Assembly (NCBI GenBank): GCA_041596515.1
Contig: JBFHIJ010000057.1
Span: 1 to 19,330, forward strand
DNA from: JBFHIJ01 sp041596515
Lineage (GTDB): Bacteria > Bacteroidota > Ignavibacteria > Kapaibacteriales > UBA2268
Length of the DNA stretch: 19,330 nt
Direction: 5' to 3'
Under the pieces are notes generated by a model that did not search any database, was not told the origin of the DNA, and was given only the letters and a program-made list of their open reading frames with translations. Below, piece after piece: positions 1 through 9,176 of this stretch. The position numbers and the translations under genes are program-made. Positions within the stretch are counted from its first letter, which is position 1. Each line of letters opens with the position of its first letter.

Positions 1-382
1 ACGTCAAAACAACGGCTTCTTTTTGTTCTGAAGGCAATTTGTCTAATGCCGAATAAAGATCATTCAATTCGCTGACTTCCTGTGGCGACAGATTGCCTGA
101 CTTGAAGTCATCCAAATCGAAATGAGAAGCTCCGAATATTTCAGCTTTCTTTTTGCCTGCTTTATATACTAAGCGCCGCGCTGTAGTAAAAAGCCAACTC
201 AAAAAAGCCTCGTGCGATTCTAACTTCCCGAAGTTCTCGTAAGCAGCCAATATGGCATCACTCATGATATCTTTTGCATCATCCTTATCTTTGATAAACG
301 ATAGAATAAACCTCCATAGCTTTTCAAGATTCGGTTCGAGCAATTCCATAAATTTTCTGTCTTGTTCCAATCCCGTTACCAT
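1..382 (-). CDS. ECF-type RNA polymerase sigma factor (partial, C-terminus beyond left edge)
   Basis: This gene reads leftward and is cut by the window edge after about 127 codons. It looks like a sigma-70 family factor of the extracytoplasmic function type, which directs RNA polymerase to a specific set of promoters. A region 2-like segment covers roughly residues 18-75, with an LWRFI helix, then KDKDDAKDIMSDA (the usual acidic D-A-xDI-Q-x-x-F-like stretch) and FLSWLFTTARR, which matches the DNA-melting and -10-recognition helix of the family. A linker follows. Near residues 108-127, LYSALDKLPSEQKEAVVLT is the typical opening of region 4, which binds the -35 element. The ATG at 380-382 was chosen because it precedes region 2 by a normal distance; there is no clear Shine-Dalgarno sequence. 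It is transcribed divergently from the envelope paralogs at 646. No anti-sigma gene is visible, but it could lie beyond the edge. Confidence 0.85.
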   Translation of the reverse strand, partial: MVTGLEQDRKFMELLEPNLEKLWRFILSFIKDKDDAKDIMSDAILAAYENFGKLESHEAFLSWLFTTARRLVYKAGKKKAEIFGASHFDLDDFKSGNLSPQEVSELNDLYSALDKLPSEQKEAVVLT

Positions 383-645
383 TTTTGTTTTTGTCTTACA
401 TAGGGGAAGAGACTGCAAATTAGAAAAAGGGTACAAAGAAATTTAGATATTTTTGAAAATATTTGATTTTTGGGAAACATAAATGGAATTATAAAGTATA
501 ATATATGAAACACAATATATTATAATCATTCTATTGCTGTAATTGCAATCTTTAGTATATTGCAGCTCTTTAAATTGTAATATTATAAACATAGTCTATA
601 ATTGTATATTATTTAGGAATATTATTTTATAATACAGAGTTGCAT
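383..645. other. Divergent intergenic region, very AT-rich
   Basis: This gap lies between the leftward sigma factor gene and the rightward paralog array, so it should hold promoters for both. I see no tRNA, hairpin terminator or convincing small gene. A TTG at 534-536 and TATATTG at 556-562, 19 bases apart, loosely resemble the Bacteroidota -33/-7 promoter pattern on the plus strand. In sequence this AT-rich the match is weak. Confidence 0.4.
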
Positions 646-1581
646 ATGAAACTTTTCACTTTTCTTATCTCTACCACTCTTCTGCATTTTATTTTAACAA
701 ACATGCTTTCAGCTGATAATAAATATGTTATGAATTCGGGAGCGGTCTATTATGGTGAAAAGATTACAGAAACTGATAGCATTTACAAAATAAAAAGCTG
801 GGAATCAGATTTTAGTATTGAACTAAAAAAATCAGATGTAAAGTCAATAAAACCAGTATTTGTTGATCTTCGTACAAAAAGTAACTTCAAAATAAATGGT
901 ACTCTAGAATCACAGGCAGCTGATACTCTAATAATTATGACATCTGAAGGAGCTACTCTTAAAATTGCTAAAGATGATGTAGTAAAGCTAGAATATCTGA
1001 ATTATAAAAGTAGATATTCGCGTACACCAATTGATAAAATAGAAGTAGAAGAGGAATCCGAAGAAGAACAAAGACATTCTGATGAACCTCAAAAGCACAT
1101 TTTAGAGATTAGAAATGAAACTAATCAGCCTATTGGTACTAAGATTTATAAATCGGAATATACTGAAGATTATTTCCTTATGTCCGGAATAAAGATAGGT
1201 TCTCCAGGTTTCTTTAATGCTTCTATCGGTTATCATTTTAATGCTTTAACTCTAAACTTGCATGGAGGTGCTCAATCCGATAAAATTGGATTGCAAAGTT
1301 CTTTATTATTTAATGTATATGAAACCAGAGATTATGATTTTGGATTGAGTGCAGGCATTTGCTTCGGTTATAAATATGACAAATCAGAAGTAAGTAATAG
1401 TGAAGATTTTACTTTTAAGAACGAAGAGTGTTCTTATTCAGGGATGTTACTGCAAATTCAATGGTATGGTTTTACATTAGAAGTTGGAAGGGGAGAACCA
1501 ATACACTCAAATAAAAATGAAGTGTTAGATGAATACATCGATCTAATAAACTTTGGATATATCTACTATTTTAATGATTAA
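646..1581 (+). CDS. Envelope protein, paralog 1 of a tandem triplet (two small beta repeats plus beta-barrel-like C-terminus)
   Basis: I do not recognise a named family. The protein is 311 residues from the ATG at 646. A TTG six bases upstream in frame is possible, but the ATG gives a better signal peptide. Residues 1-23 form a hydrophobic signal sequence ending near LSA. Residues 26-70 (KYVMNSGAVYYGEKI...) and 72-120 look like two copies of a short beta-rich module of the form xLxxGxxYxGxIxExD...I. An acidic, charged linker follows at about 128-160. From about 175 to the end there are alternating strands rich in Gly and aromatics, ending in YIYYFND, which resembles a small outer-membrane beta-barrel. 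Only 8 bases separate it from paralog 2, so the two are probably co-transcribed. The envelope location is inferred; the function is unknown. Confidence 0.75.
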   Translation: MKLFTFLISTTLLHFILTNMLSADNKYVMNSGAVYYGEKITETDSIYKIKSWESDFSIELKKSDVKSIKPVFVDLRTKSNFKINGTLESQAADTLIIMTSEGATLKIAKDDVVKLEYLNYKSRYSRTPIDKIEVEEESEEEQRHSDEPQKHILEIRNETNQPIGTKIYKSEYTEDYFLMSGIKIGSPGFFNASIGYHFNALTLNLHGGAQSDKIGLQSSLLFNVYETRDYDFGLSAGICFGYKYDKSEVSNSEDFTFKNEECSYSGMLLQIQWYGFTLEVGRGEPIHSNKNEVLDEYIDLINFGYIYYFND

Positions 1582-1589
1582 TTACAAAA

Positions 1590-2540
1590 ATGAGAAATAT
1601 TATGAAAGTTTTACAACTGCTAGTTCTATCTGTGTTGTTCTTTATAAGTTTTACTAAGTTAATTCAAGCGGACGAAAAAATTATAATGAAATCCGGCGCA
1701 GTTTATATTGGAGAAACGATTGATGAATCAGATACTTATATTCAACTGCGACAGATAAATTCTGAGATTACCATTGAGATTGAAAAAAGCAAAATTGATA
1801 AAATTCAACCAGCTTTATGCCGCATCGTAACAAACCAAAATTATGAAATCTTTGGCAACATTATTGAAAGGCAAAGAATGGTTTATAAAGTTAAAACTTC
1901 AGATGGTGTAGTCATAGATGTAGATCGTTCAGGAGTTCTTAGTATAGATTATGTAAACGAAGAAGATTTTAATAATTGGACGAATCCGGTTTCACCAATC
2001 AGAAAAATTGAAGTTCAAGATGAAACTAAGTCTAATAACTCCAACGATATTAATAAGAATATTGTACAGAAAGATACATATTCAAAATATTACGAGCAAA
2101 CATATAATCAAAACTTTCCGTATGCAGGTATTACTCTGGGTACTCCTGGGATGTTTAACTTAGCATTGGGATATCATTTAGAAAGTATCATATTTGAACT
2201 AAAAGGCGGCGCAGGAGATGAATATGCCGGAGTTCAAAGCTCAATGTTACTAAATATTTATGAAACGGATGACTGTATATTTGGTATGAGTGTTGGTTTA
2301 AGTCTTGGATATATGAGCCATAAACGAAAAGAGCATTTTTATGAAATTGATGGTAACAGCTTTAGATCTTACGATAAATACTTTTATGATAAATATTTCT
2401 TTACCGGTGCAACTATTAGAATTCAATGGTATGGTGTGACTTTCGATATTGGTATAGCTACATCTATAATGTCTGATAATCCTGAAGTTGATGAATCATT
2501 TGCTTTAGCAAATCTTGGCTATATGTACTATTTCAATTAG
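1590..2540 (+). CDS. Envelope protein, paralog 2 of a tandem triplet
   Basis: This 316-residue protein has the same architecture as its left neighbour. It has a signal peptide (about 1-27, ending QADEK) and two short beta modules (about 28-74 and 76-122). A polar Asn/Lys-rich linker follows (about 135-170), then a C-terminal barrel-like region starting at YAGITLGTPGMFN and ending YMYYFN. Motifs shared with paralog 1 include MKSGAVYxGE, G(I/T)xLGxPGxFN, LGYH, GVQSSMLLNIYET and IQWYGVTF. Identity is spread along the whole length, which points to gene duplication rather than shared domains only. The start is ATG 1590; a second ATG at 1602 would still leave a signal peptide. There is no obvious Shine-Dalgarno sequence. 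The function is unknown. Confidence 0.75.
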   Translation: MRNIMKVLQLLVLSVLFFISFTKLIQADEKIIMKSGAVYIGETIDESDTYIQLRQINSEITIEIEKSKIDKIQPALCRIVTNQNYEIFGNIIERQRMVYKVKTSDGVVIDVDRSGVLSIDYVNEEDFNNWTNPVSPIRKIEVQDETKSNNSNDINKNIVQKDTYSKYYEQTYNQNFPYAGITLGTPGMFNLALGYHLESIIFELKGGAGDEYAGVQSSMLLNIYETDDCIFGMSVGLSLGYMSHKRKEHFYEIDGNSFRSYDKYFYDKYFFTGATIRIQWYGVTFDIGIATSIMSDNPEVDESFALANLGYMYYFN

Positions 2541-2583
2541 TAATCCTCTAAATTAATAAGTAATAGAAAGAGAGAAACATTTT

Positions 2584-3381
2584 ATGAGAGCCACATTCAA
2601 AGTATTATTTGTATTTATTTTACTGATTTTGTCCATTACGTTTTTATCTGCTGACGAGAAATATGTATTGAAATCGGGTGAAGTGTTCTACGGAGAAAAG
2701 ATAGAAGAAACTGATACGACACTTATTATCAAAGATGAGGAATCTAAATTAAATATTATACTGCAAAAACAGAAAATTAGCCTCATCGAGCCGGTGGGAA
2801 TAAAGATAAAAACCAAAAATGGCTTTGTAATTCAAGGCTATATAGTTAAAAAAGGGAAAGATTATCTGACAATAGAAGTACCAAATAAAGTTACAGTTGA
2901 AGTATAGAAATCTGAAATATCAGAATTTTCTTATATCGAAGAGAAAAATTTAGAAGATATTTCTGCTCCTTTTAATTCAAATATTATGATTGACGATATT
3001 CCATTCCTTGGTTTTGGTTTAGGTCATCCCGGCATACTAAATATGGTGGGAGGTTCTCACTTTGATGCTGTTACTGTGAAAATGCTGGCAGGTTATGGAG
3101 TTGATTATTATGGATTCCAAGGCGGTGTTACGTTTAACATTTTTGACTCAGATGATAATAATTTTACTCTTGGGATAGGTGTATGTGCAGGATACTGGCA
3201 CGATAAAGATTTTGCTGGCAGTTACACTTACTACGGACCTAGTCTGAATTTGCTTTGGTCTGGATTTGTCCTTGAGCTTGCTATTGGTAATGGTTTGGAG
3301 ACAGTAAAACATAGTGCACCGGATGATGAGTTTCTAATATTAAATTTAGGATATGTGTATAGATTTGATTTGAGGCTATAA
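2584..3381 (+). pseudogene. Envelope protein, paralog 3, interrupted by one in-frame TAG
   Basis: The reading frame opened by ATG 2584 has a signal peptide (to about LSADEK) and both short beta modules (KYVLKSGEVFYGEKI...). It stops at TAG 2905-2907, after 107 codons. The same frame then stays open with no other stop to TAA 3379-3381 and encodes the barrel-like C-terminal half (GFGLGHPGILN, GFQGGVTFNIFDSDD, LNLGYVYRFD), which aligns with paralogs 1 and 2. The stop falls where paralogs 1 and 2 have Ala and Asp. The linker is shorter than in the other copies, so the restored product would be about 265 residues. A restart at ATG 2986 would yield a barrel domain without a signal peptide, so I treat this as a recent nonsense pseudogene. 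Readthrough or a sequencing error are alternatives. TAG ends several other genes here, so codon reassignment is unlikely. Confidence 0.7.
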
Positions 3382-3825
3382 TAGCTTTAACTCGGATCTG
3401 TCATTAGATGTCATTAAAAGTTCTGTAAATGGCTACAGAACCATTAAGCATGCTCACTTGCTCTGTTAGAACATATTACATAATTGTTTATTGGATAAAA
3501 AGGTTCAACTCCTTGCCATGCAGTAACTCTAGTACTATTTTCTCCTTTTTTATGCAATTTTTGAGTTAATATTTGAATATACTTGTAGTTATAGATTCAA
3601 AATATCTGGAGACGCTATTTTTATAACTCACCACTTTCATTGACAATTTGAAAATTAATAGCAAATAATGCTATTTTGTCCACCTTCAACATACTCCCAT
3701 CTTAGGTATGCTATATGAAACTTGCGGGATTCTTCATTGTATAAAAAATAACTGGAAAATAGTTATTAGATTCCTAAGTATAATACTATTTTTGTAACTT
3801 CCTTATAATACGTATATTGAGTGAT
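3382..3825. other. Gene-free region after the paralog triplet
   Basis: No intact gene is visible on either strand. The left part (3404-3720) is a decayed minus-strand coding remnant, listed separately. The right part (about 3721-3825) is AT-rich and should contain the promoter for the OstA-like gene. The string TATTTTTG at 3787-3794 fits the Bacteroidota -7 consensus TAnnTTTG, but there is no well-spaced TTG upstream, so I do not call a promoter. No terminator hairpin is evident behind paralog 3. Confidence 0.5.
3404..3720 (-). pseudogene. Decayed small coding sequence, dispersed repeat copy A
   Basis: On the minus strand this stretch reads, in pieces, AYLRW (about 3700-3714), then TQKLHKKGENSTRVTAWQGV (about 3502-3567), PFYPINNYVICSNRASEHA, a stop, WFCSHLQNF and a TAATGA stop pair at 3401-3406. 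The same peptide pieces occur in the same order at 12525-12745, with most identity in block 3392-3567 (roughly three quarters of bases by eye) and again at 3696-3712. In-frame stops and single-base length differences between the copies show that neither is intact. This copy also carries about 100 extra bases between the AYLRW block and the main block. The protein family is not recognised; a truncated mobile-element gene or a repeated small protein are both possible. Confidence 0.55.
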
Positions 3826-5136
3826 ATGATGTTAATTCTAAAAAATAAAAAGATTTATTTCAGTTCTGTGCTTTTTGCGCTGCTTATCGGTCTATCTTAT
3901 TATAGTGCAGCTGCCCAAAGCAAGCAGCCTCTAAGAGTTATTCATGCTGATAGTATGAATACTAATTTGACAGGTGAGCCTAAAAGAACTTTGTATGGAA
4001 ATGTGCACCTTATTCAGGGCAAGACGAACGTCTATTGTGACAAAGGTATTTTCTATATTAATCTTAATAGAGCTGATTTAACAGGCAATGTTCGCATATT
4101 AGAAGATGATATGTCGCTCGAATCGCCCAGTATGAACTATAATGGGAACACTAGAATATCTAATGCCTACGGCGGAGTGAAAGTAACTGATAAGTCTACA
4201 GTGCTAACAGCACGTAGTGGCACCTATGATATGAATGAGCATATAGCTTACTTTAATGGTAATGTGTTAGTCGTAGATGATTCTGCCACTATAGTTTGCG
4301 ATAGAATAATTCATCAGCGAAAGGTTGGATTTAGCCGTGCCATAGGAAATGCATTTGTAAAAGGAACTGCTTCAAACGTCATGATTGCTGGAGACACTCT
4401 AGCAAATGATAAAAAAACTAATTACTCTATAGCGAAAGGTAATCCGATACTTATTCAGATAGATTCTACTATAAATGCAGGCATTATCAATTATGATACG
4501 CTGACCATAGAATCAGGAGTTATGGAAGCATATAGAGAGATCGGAAAGGAAAAATATATTTTTACAGATAATGTGTCGATTGTTAGAAGCAACATCAAGG
4601 CTAAAGCAGGACATTCATTATTTTGGAAAGATTTAGAAATTATACAACTATATAATAATCCTGTAGTGTGGCACGATTCGACTCAGTTGCATGCTGATTC
4701 TATTTCAATATATATGAAAAACAATAAACTTCAGAAGTTAGTTGCAACAAGCAACTCGATAGCTTGCATGAAGGATAATCCCGATTATAATCCTGATTAT
4801 ATAAATCAGATATCAGGATATAGAATAGATATTTTGATAGAAAATGATGAAATATCTCAGATAAACGGATACGAAGATGCAAAGAGCTTATACTTTATGG
4901 TATCCGATAAAGGCGGGGAAGGAGCTTCTCTTTCCACTGCAGATACAATAAATATTACTTTTAAAGATAATAATCCGGAGAATATTATCTGGTTAGGTGA
5001 AGTAAACGGTGATGTTATTCCTGATCCTATAATTTACTATAAACCTAAGAGTTATTATCTGCCGGATTTCAAATGGGACGATGTATTACCAAAAAAGAGA
5101 GAAATGGACGTACCCATGATTTTTAAAAATGAATAG
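3826..5136 (+). CDS. OstA/LptA-like periplasmic protein
   Basis: This protein resembles the OstA-like (LptA/LptD N-terminal, OstA-like_N) family, which forms stacked beta-jellyroll bridges carrying lipopolysaccharide across the periplasm. An N-terminal signal sequence (about 1-31, ending YYSAAAQ) precedes LRVIHADSMNTNL, YGNVHLIQGKTNVYCDKGIFY, LTGNVRIL, LTARSGTYDMNEHIAYFNGNV and IVCDRIIHQ. This rhythm of G-x-V and D-x-xxY repeats is characteristic of the family. At 436 residues it is much longer than LptA, as is usual for the OstA-like proteins of the Bacteroidota side. ATG 3826 (or 3829) is preferred to the in-frame TTG at 3817. It ends 8 bases before the next gene, so it probably heads an operon. 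A role in LPS export is inferred from the family. Confidence 0.8.
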   Translation: MMLILKNKKIYFSSVLFALLIGLSYYSAAAQSKQPLRVIHADSMNTNLTGEPKRTLYGNVHLIQGKTNVYCDKGIFYINLNRADLTGNVRILEDDMSLESPSMNYNGNTRISNAYGGVKVTDKSTVLTARSGTYDMNEHIAYFNGNVLVVDDSATIVCDRIIHQRKVGFSRAIGNAFVKGTASNVMIAGDTLANDKKTNYSIAKGNPILIQIDSTINAGIINYDTLTIESGVMEAYREIGKEKYIFTDNVSIVRSNIKAKAGHSLFWKDLEIIQLYNNPVVWHDSTQLHADSISIYMKNNKLQKLVATSNSIACMKDNPDYNPDYINQISGYRIDILIENDEISQINGYEDAKSLYFMVSDKGGEGASLSTADTINITFKDNNPENIIWLGEVNGDVIPDPIIYYKPKSYYLPDFKWDDVLPKKREMDVPMIFKNE

Positions 5137-5144
5137 GATAGCCT

Positions 5145-8100
5145 ATGCGTTTTGCTACTTCACTATTGACCATAATGTTAATATCACTGCTTTCTTTGCA
5201 AAGCCAAAACAGTGAAGAATCTGCTTTTGCAGGCACTCATTTTATTATGGGATTTATGCAAAACGAAGTGGACATCATGACTGGTGGTAGGACTCATAAA
5301 ATAATTCTTACTGCACAAGATACCACTAAAATAGAAGTATTAATACCGGGCAGAACCCCTATAATTCAATATGCAGTGCCTGATACTGCTTATGAGTATT
5401 ATGTAGATTATGATTTTGTCTTTGACACTTCAGAAGAAATCGGTACTGATTTAGTAGAAATAAAGTCAGAAAAACCGATTGTATGCTACGCATTTTCTGC
5501 ACAATTAAAATCCACTGATTCTTATATAGCTTATCCCGTAGAAACATGGGGTAAAGAGTATATTATCACAAGCATGGGTATTGATCATTATTATCCTGAT
5601 GAAACATTGCCACCAGGGCAGCAAGATTTTAGAAATGCAAAACGTCCAGGTGAATTTCTAATTATCGCTTCGGTAGACAGTACAAAAGTGTATATAAAAC
5701 CTTCGGATGCTACTGAAAAGGATTGGGCAGCAAGAGGGTCAGAGATAATGCTGAATAAAGGTGAAGCTTATCTTGTAAAAGCATTCCCTGCATACTATGG
5801 TGATAATGACTTGACGGGAAGTTACGTAAAAAGTGATAAACCTATTGGAGTATTGTCCGGCCACGTAAGAGCCTCTATCCCACAGAAATTAATGAAAAAT
5901 AAAGATAGCAAAGATCACTTAGTAGAAATGATTTTTTCTATTGACAGATGGTCTAATAATTATATATCTGTCCCTTTTGAAATTGAAGATGCAGACACAG
6001 GTGATTTATTTAAGATTACATCTGCATATGATTCCACTGTAGTAAATATGCTTTATGACGATAAAGTGGAACAGTTCAAACTCAATGGGATTGGTGATTT
6101 CAAAGCCATAGACAAAGTGGATAAACCGGTTAGATGGGTGTCTAATAAACCAATCCAAATAGCTCAATTTATGAGCCACGGAGTGGATTTTATTGAGTTT
6201 TACCCTATGTTTGACCCTTCAATGCTTATGTTACCCTCGCCGGATAAAATGGTAAAAAGTCTTTTTTATGCTCTTCCCAAATATATATTTGAATATTATA
6301 GATATACTGAAGAAGAACAGTTCATTGCACATAAAATATGTCTGTTAATGACTCAAAATGCTGTAGATGATATAGCTATAAATGGTACTCTTATCAAGGG
6401 TATTGATAGTGTACAGATTACCCATATCAATGGAACTGACCTTTATTACTCGCACGTACCGATTTCAATAGGTTCAAATAAAATTGCCACCACAAATGGC
6501 TATTTTGCTGCTTGGACTTACGGTTATGGCGAAGCAGATTCTTATGCCATGACACTAGGCAGCTCATTAGTTGGTGTGAGCAGTAGTGACTCAATATCAC
6601 CAAATATTTTTGTAGATGCAGACTGTGGTTATTTAGAAGGATACATTACTGACTTTATAGGAGTGCCTGACGGAGGTTTGGGCAGTCTCATGGTAATTGA
6701 AAATGAAACCGACAACTATAAGTTAGAGATTATCAGTAAAAATATTGGTAAGATTGAGTTCTTTGCAGAGCCGGAGGATGTACTAAAAGACGGCTATATT
6801 ACTTTTGATTATAGGGACATGGCCGGTAATGGTGGTGTTTATAAATATAGTTATAAAGGAATAAATGTTGAATTTCAGGGCGATTTTGGAATACCTAATA
6901 CTGAATTAGGTACCGACAATTTTGCAATGTATAAAATTAAAAATAATGCTGATACTATTAGAACAATCTACTCCATAACATTTTACAAAGATACACGACT
7001 GTCTTACGAACTCTTAGACGGCAAAAAGTTACCTTACAAAATGTCACCGGGTGAGGAACTATATGTCAAAATTATATTCTCACCAATTGAAAACCCCGAA
7101 GATTTAAATGATTCTGTTTATGTGAGGACTGACTGCAACTACGTCAGCAGAGCAAGAGTAAAAGGGGGTGTATTAGTGCCTAATTTGAATGCATTGACTT
7201 TAGATTTTGGTAAAGTATTAATCTATACTCAAAAAGAAAAAGAGCTAATAGTAATCAATAATGGGTTTACTGACCTTATCCTTGAAAATATGGATTATAT
7301 TGAATACAATTCAGTATTTGAAATAGACACTCTCGGCATATTCCCACGTAAGCTCCTAATAGATGATACACTCAGGCTCAAAGTAATATTTTCGCCGATT
7401 GAAAAGAAAAACTATCTGGCTTCTGTATATTTTAATAATGATAAAAATATAAGCAATAGCGCTACAATTACAGGGATAGGAGCTGCACCGAACGTTAAAG
7501 ACTTAGTCGTAGATTGGGGAAAGCGTAGAGTCGGCAGCATAAACGACACGACCGTATATCTACATAATGTAGGTGACTGGCAGGCGAAAGTAGACTATAA
7601 CACTACTGAAATAAATACTCAATCAGATAGCAATCTTGATGTATTAGAAGCTCTGGATAATACTATACTAGAAGTAGACAGCTTGAGAGTTGACTTAAGC
7701 TATATTCCGATTATAGATGAGAATTATGAAATGATTACATCCAATACTATCTTCGAACTTAAAGATACTTTGTTTGATATCCATCTTCTTGGCGAGCCCA
7801 CCTTGCCTGAGATTACAATCCATGATATTTATCTCGGTACTGTAATTCTCGGAAGCGATACTTCAGGCATTTATAAAGCAATTGAGACCGATGGGAATGA
7901 AAATTTGGATATTAAATCAATAACTCCTATAAACCCGTTAAATTCAGAATTTGTTACAGATATTAGTTCCTATCAGGGGCAATCTTTTACCTCAGGTACA
8001 ACAATAAATACAAATGTGTCTTTTAAAGCGAATGAACTCGGTAGAAGGTATCAGTATTATTTGATAGAACATGATGCTTTACCAAACTATCAATATAGAA

Positions 8101-9164
8101 GTGATACATTACGTATATATGCTGATGTGGCTCCAAAAGATACTATTCTGCCGGAATTGCTAATCCATGCAGCAGATGGAGAGCTATGCAGAAATCAGGA
8201 TTTAAGAATAGAGATACAAAACAGAGGTAATGTAGATTTTACTGTTACTGATTTGACATATTCTTTTGATACAAATCCGTATTGGGTTGAGCCTAATAGT
8301 TTTACCATGCCGGACACAGTTAAGTACGGAGAAAGTAGCGAATATATTTTGCATCATATCTCAAAAGATACAGAAAGCAACATCCTGTACATTTATGCCA
8401 CGGTTAATGACTCAATAAAGATTGAAAAGCAAGTCGAATTGCTTTCTAATCATATCAATAATGTTGTTACTCAAATTATTAGTATAGAAGGTCAAGTAGG
8501 ATCATTTGATACTTTATTTGTATCAGGTGATTTACCTAAAACAAAAATTGATTATGTAGAAATGGATATAGAAATTGAGGTAGATTATGAAATCTTGAAC
8601 TATTTGGGCGACGAAATGGTGGTAATAATTATTGGAGGAGGCGAGCAAGATACAATAAAATCCAAAATAACTGTGTTACAAAACAGAATATTTTTATCAG
8701 AACCAATTGAGATTAATTCACAGGATGAGGATGTAATATGGACCGTTGTTTTACCATTTAGAATACTATATAAAAGTGAATTATCAAGTCAAGTCAAGTT
8801 TAAGGCAGAATTAAGTGCATGTTATACGGATATTGTGGAAAAAATTGCAGTAAAAGTATTGCCAAATTGTATTTTTGACTTGCTTCCTATAAAAATAAAT
8901 GATAAATTACCATCTGTTAGTATAAATTCACGAATAGTGGATAGGGAGTTAGGTTTAGAAGTCTTTATTCCTGAAGCAGACTACATTTTTACTGAAATTT
9001 ATACTGTTACCGGAGCGAAAATAAATTCAGATTTTACTCGCTTCTTAGAAAAAGGCGTATATGATATTCAACTAAATATCGATAAGCTTCCTGTAGGAAC
9101 TTATTTGTTGAATATCCAATACCAACAATACAACAAGAAAATACTATTTATTAAATCAATATAG
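5145..9164 (+). CDS. Large secreted surface protein: IgGFc-binding-type domain, Ig-like repeats, T9SS type A sorting signal
   Basis: This is a 1339-residue exported protein with a short signal peptide (about 1-20, ending LQSQ). Residues about 25-490 match the IgGFc-binding-type N-terminal domain found in many bacterial surface proteins: AFAGTHFIMGFMQNE, IEVLIPG, EIKSEKPIVCYAF, SYIAYPVETWGKEYIITSM, and a second round with IGVLSGHVRASIP and WSNNYISVPFEI. Residues about 575-900 contain two or more ASPM/SPD-2/Hydin-type Ig-like repeats (LDFGKVLIYTQKEKELIVINNG, VIFSPIEKKNY). The last about 80 residues (IYTVTGAKI...LPVGTYLLNIQ...KKILFIKSI) are a type A sorting domain, by which the type IX system exports the protein and anchors or releases it at the surface. 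ATG 5145 has AGGA upstream. IgG binding itself is not implied. It probably acts in adhesion or as a surface structural protein. Confidence 0.8.
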   Translation: MRFATSLLTIMLISLLSLQSQNSEESAFAGTHFIMGFMQNEVDIMTGGRTHKIILTAQDTTKIEVLIPGRTPIIQYAVPDTAYEYYVDYDFVFDTSEEIGTDLVEIKSEKPIVCYAFSAQLKSTDSYIAYPVETWGKEYIITSMGIDHYYPDETLPPGQQDFRNAKRPGEFLIIASVDSTKVYIKPSDATEKDWAARGSEIMLNKGEAYLVKAFPAYYGDNDLTGSYVKSDKPIGVLSGHVRASIPQKLMKNKDSKDHLVEMIFSIDRWSNNYISVPFEIEDADTGDLFKITSAYDSTVVNMLYDDKVEQFKLNGIGDFKAIDKVDKPVRWVSNKPIQIAQFMSHGVDFIEFYPMFDPSMLMLPSPDKMVKSLFYALPKYIFEYYRYTEEEQFIAHKICLLMTQNAVDDIAINGTLIKGIDSVQITHINGTDLYYSHVPISIGSNKIATTNGYFAAWTYGYGEADSYAMTLGSSLVGVSSSDSISPNIFVDADCGYLEGYITDFIGVPDGGLGSLMVIENETDNYKLEIISKNIGKIEFFAEPEDVLKDGYITFDYRDMAGNGGVYKYSYKGINVEFQGDFGIPNTELGTDNFAMYKIKNNADTIRTIYSITFYKDTRLSYELLDGKKLPYKMSPGEELYVKIIFSPIENPEDLNDSVYVRTDCNYVSRARVKGGVLVPNLNALTLDFGKVLIYTQKEKELIVINNGFTDLILENMDYIEYNSVFEIDTLGIFPRKLLIDDTLRLKVIFSPIEKKNYLASVYFNNDKNISNSATITGIGAAPNVKDLVVDWGKRRVGSINDTTVYLHNVGDWQAKVDYNTTEINTQSDSNLDVLEALDNTILEVDSLRVDLSYIPIIDENYEMITSNTIFELKDTLFDIHLLGEPTLPEITIHDIYLGTVILGSDTSGIYKAIETDGNENLDIKSITPINPLNSEFVTDISSYQGQSFTSGTTINTNVSFKANELGRRYQYYLIEHDALPNYQYRSDTLRIYADVAPKDTILPELLIHAADGELCRNQDLRIEIQNRGNVDFTVTDLTYSFDTNPYWVEPNSFTMPDTVKYGESSEYILHHISKDTESNILYIYATVNDSIKIEKQVELLSNHINNVVTQIISIEGQVGSFDTLFVSGDLPKTKIDYVEMDIEIEVDYEILNYLGDEMVVIIIGGGEQDTIKSKITVLQNRIFLSEPIEINSQDEDVIWTVVLPFRILYKSELSSQVKFKAELSACYTDIVEKIAVKVLPNCIFDLLPIKINDKLPSVSINSRIVDRELGLEVFIPEADYIFTEIYTVTGAKINSDFTRFLEKGVYDIQLNIDKLPVGTYLLNIQYQQYNKKILFIKSI

Positions 9165-9176
9165 TGGGTGTAGATT

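Noticed and set aside
252..446. Plus-strand reading frame of 64 codons
   Set aside because: It is antisense to the sigma factor gene, whose minus-strand translation shows clear region 2 and region 4 features.
2905..2907. TAG recoded as a sense codon
   Set aside because: TAG is the ordinary stop at 2538-2540, 5134-5136, 9162-9164, 11420-11422 and 12382-12384, so genome-wide reassignment does not fit.
2986..3381. Separate 131-codon gene starting at ATG 2986
   Set aside because: It is in the same frame as ATG 2584, lacks a signal peptide, and corresponds to the C-terminal half of the neighbouring paralogs. I treat it as the distal part of an interrupted gene.
3787..3794. TATTTTTG as a Bacteroidota-type -7 promoter element for the OstA-like gene
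   Set aside because: It matches TAnnTTTG, but no TTG is found at the expected distance upstream, and such strings are common in AT-rich DNA.
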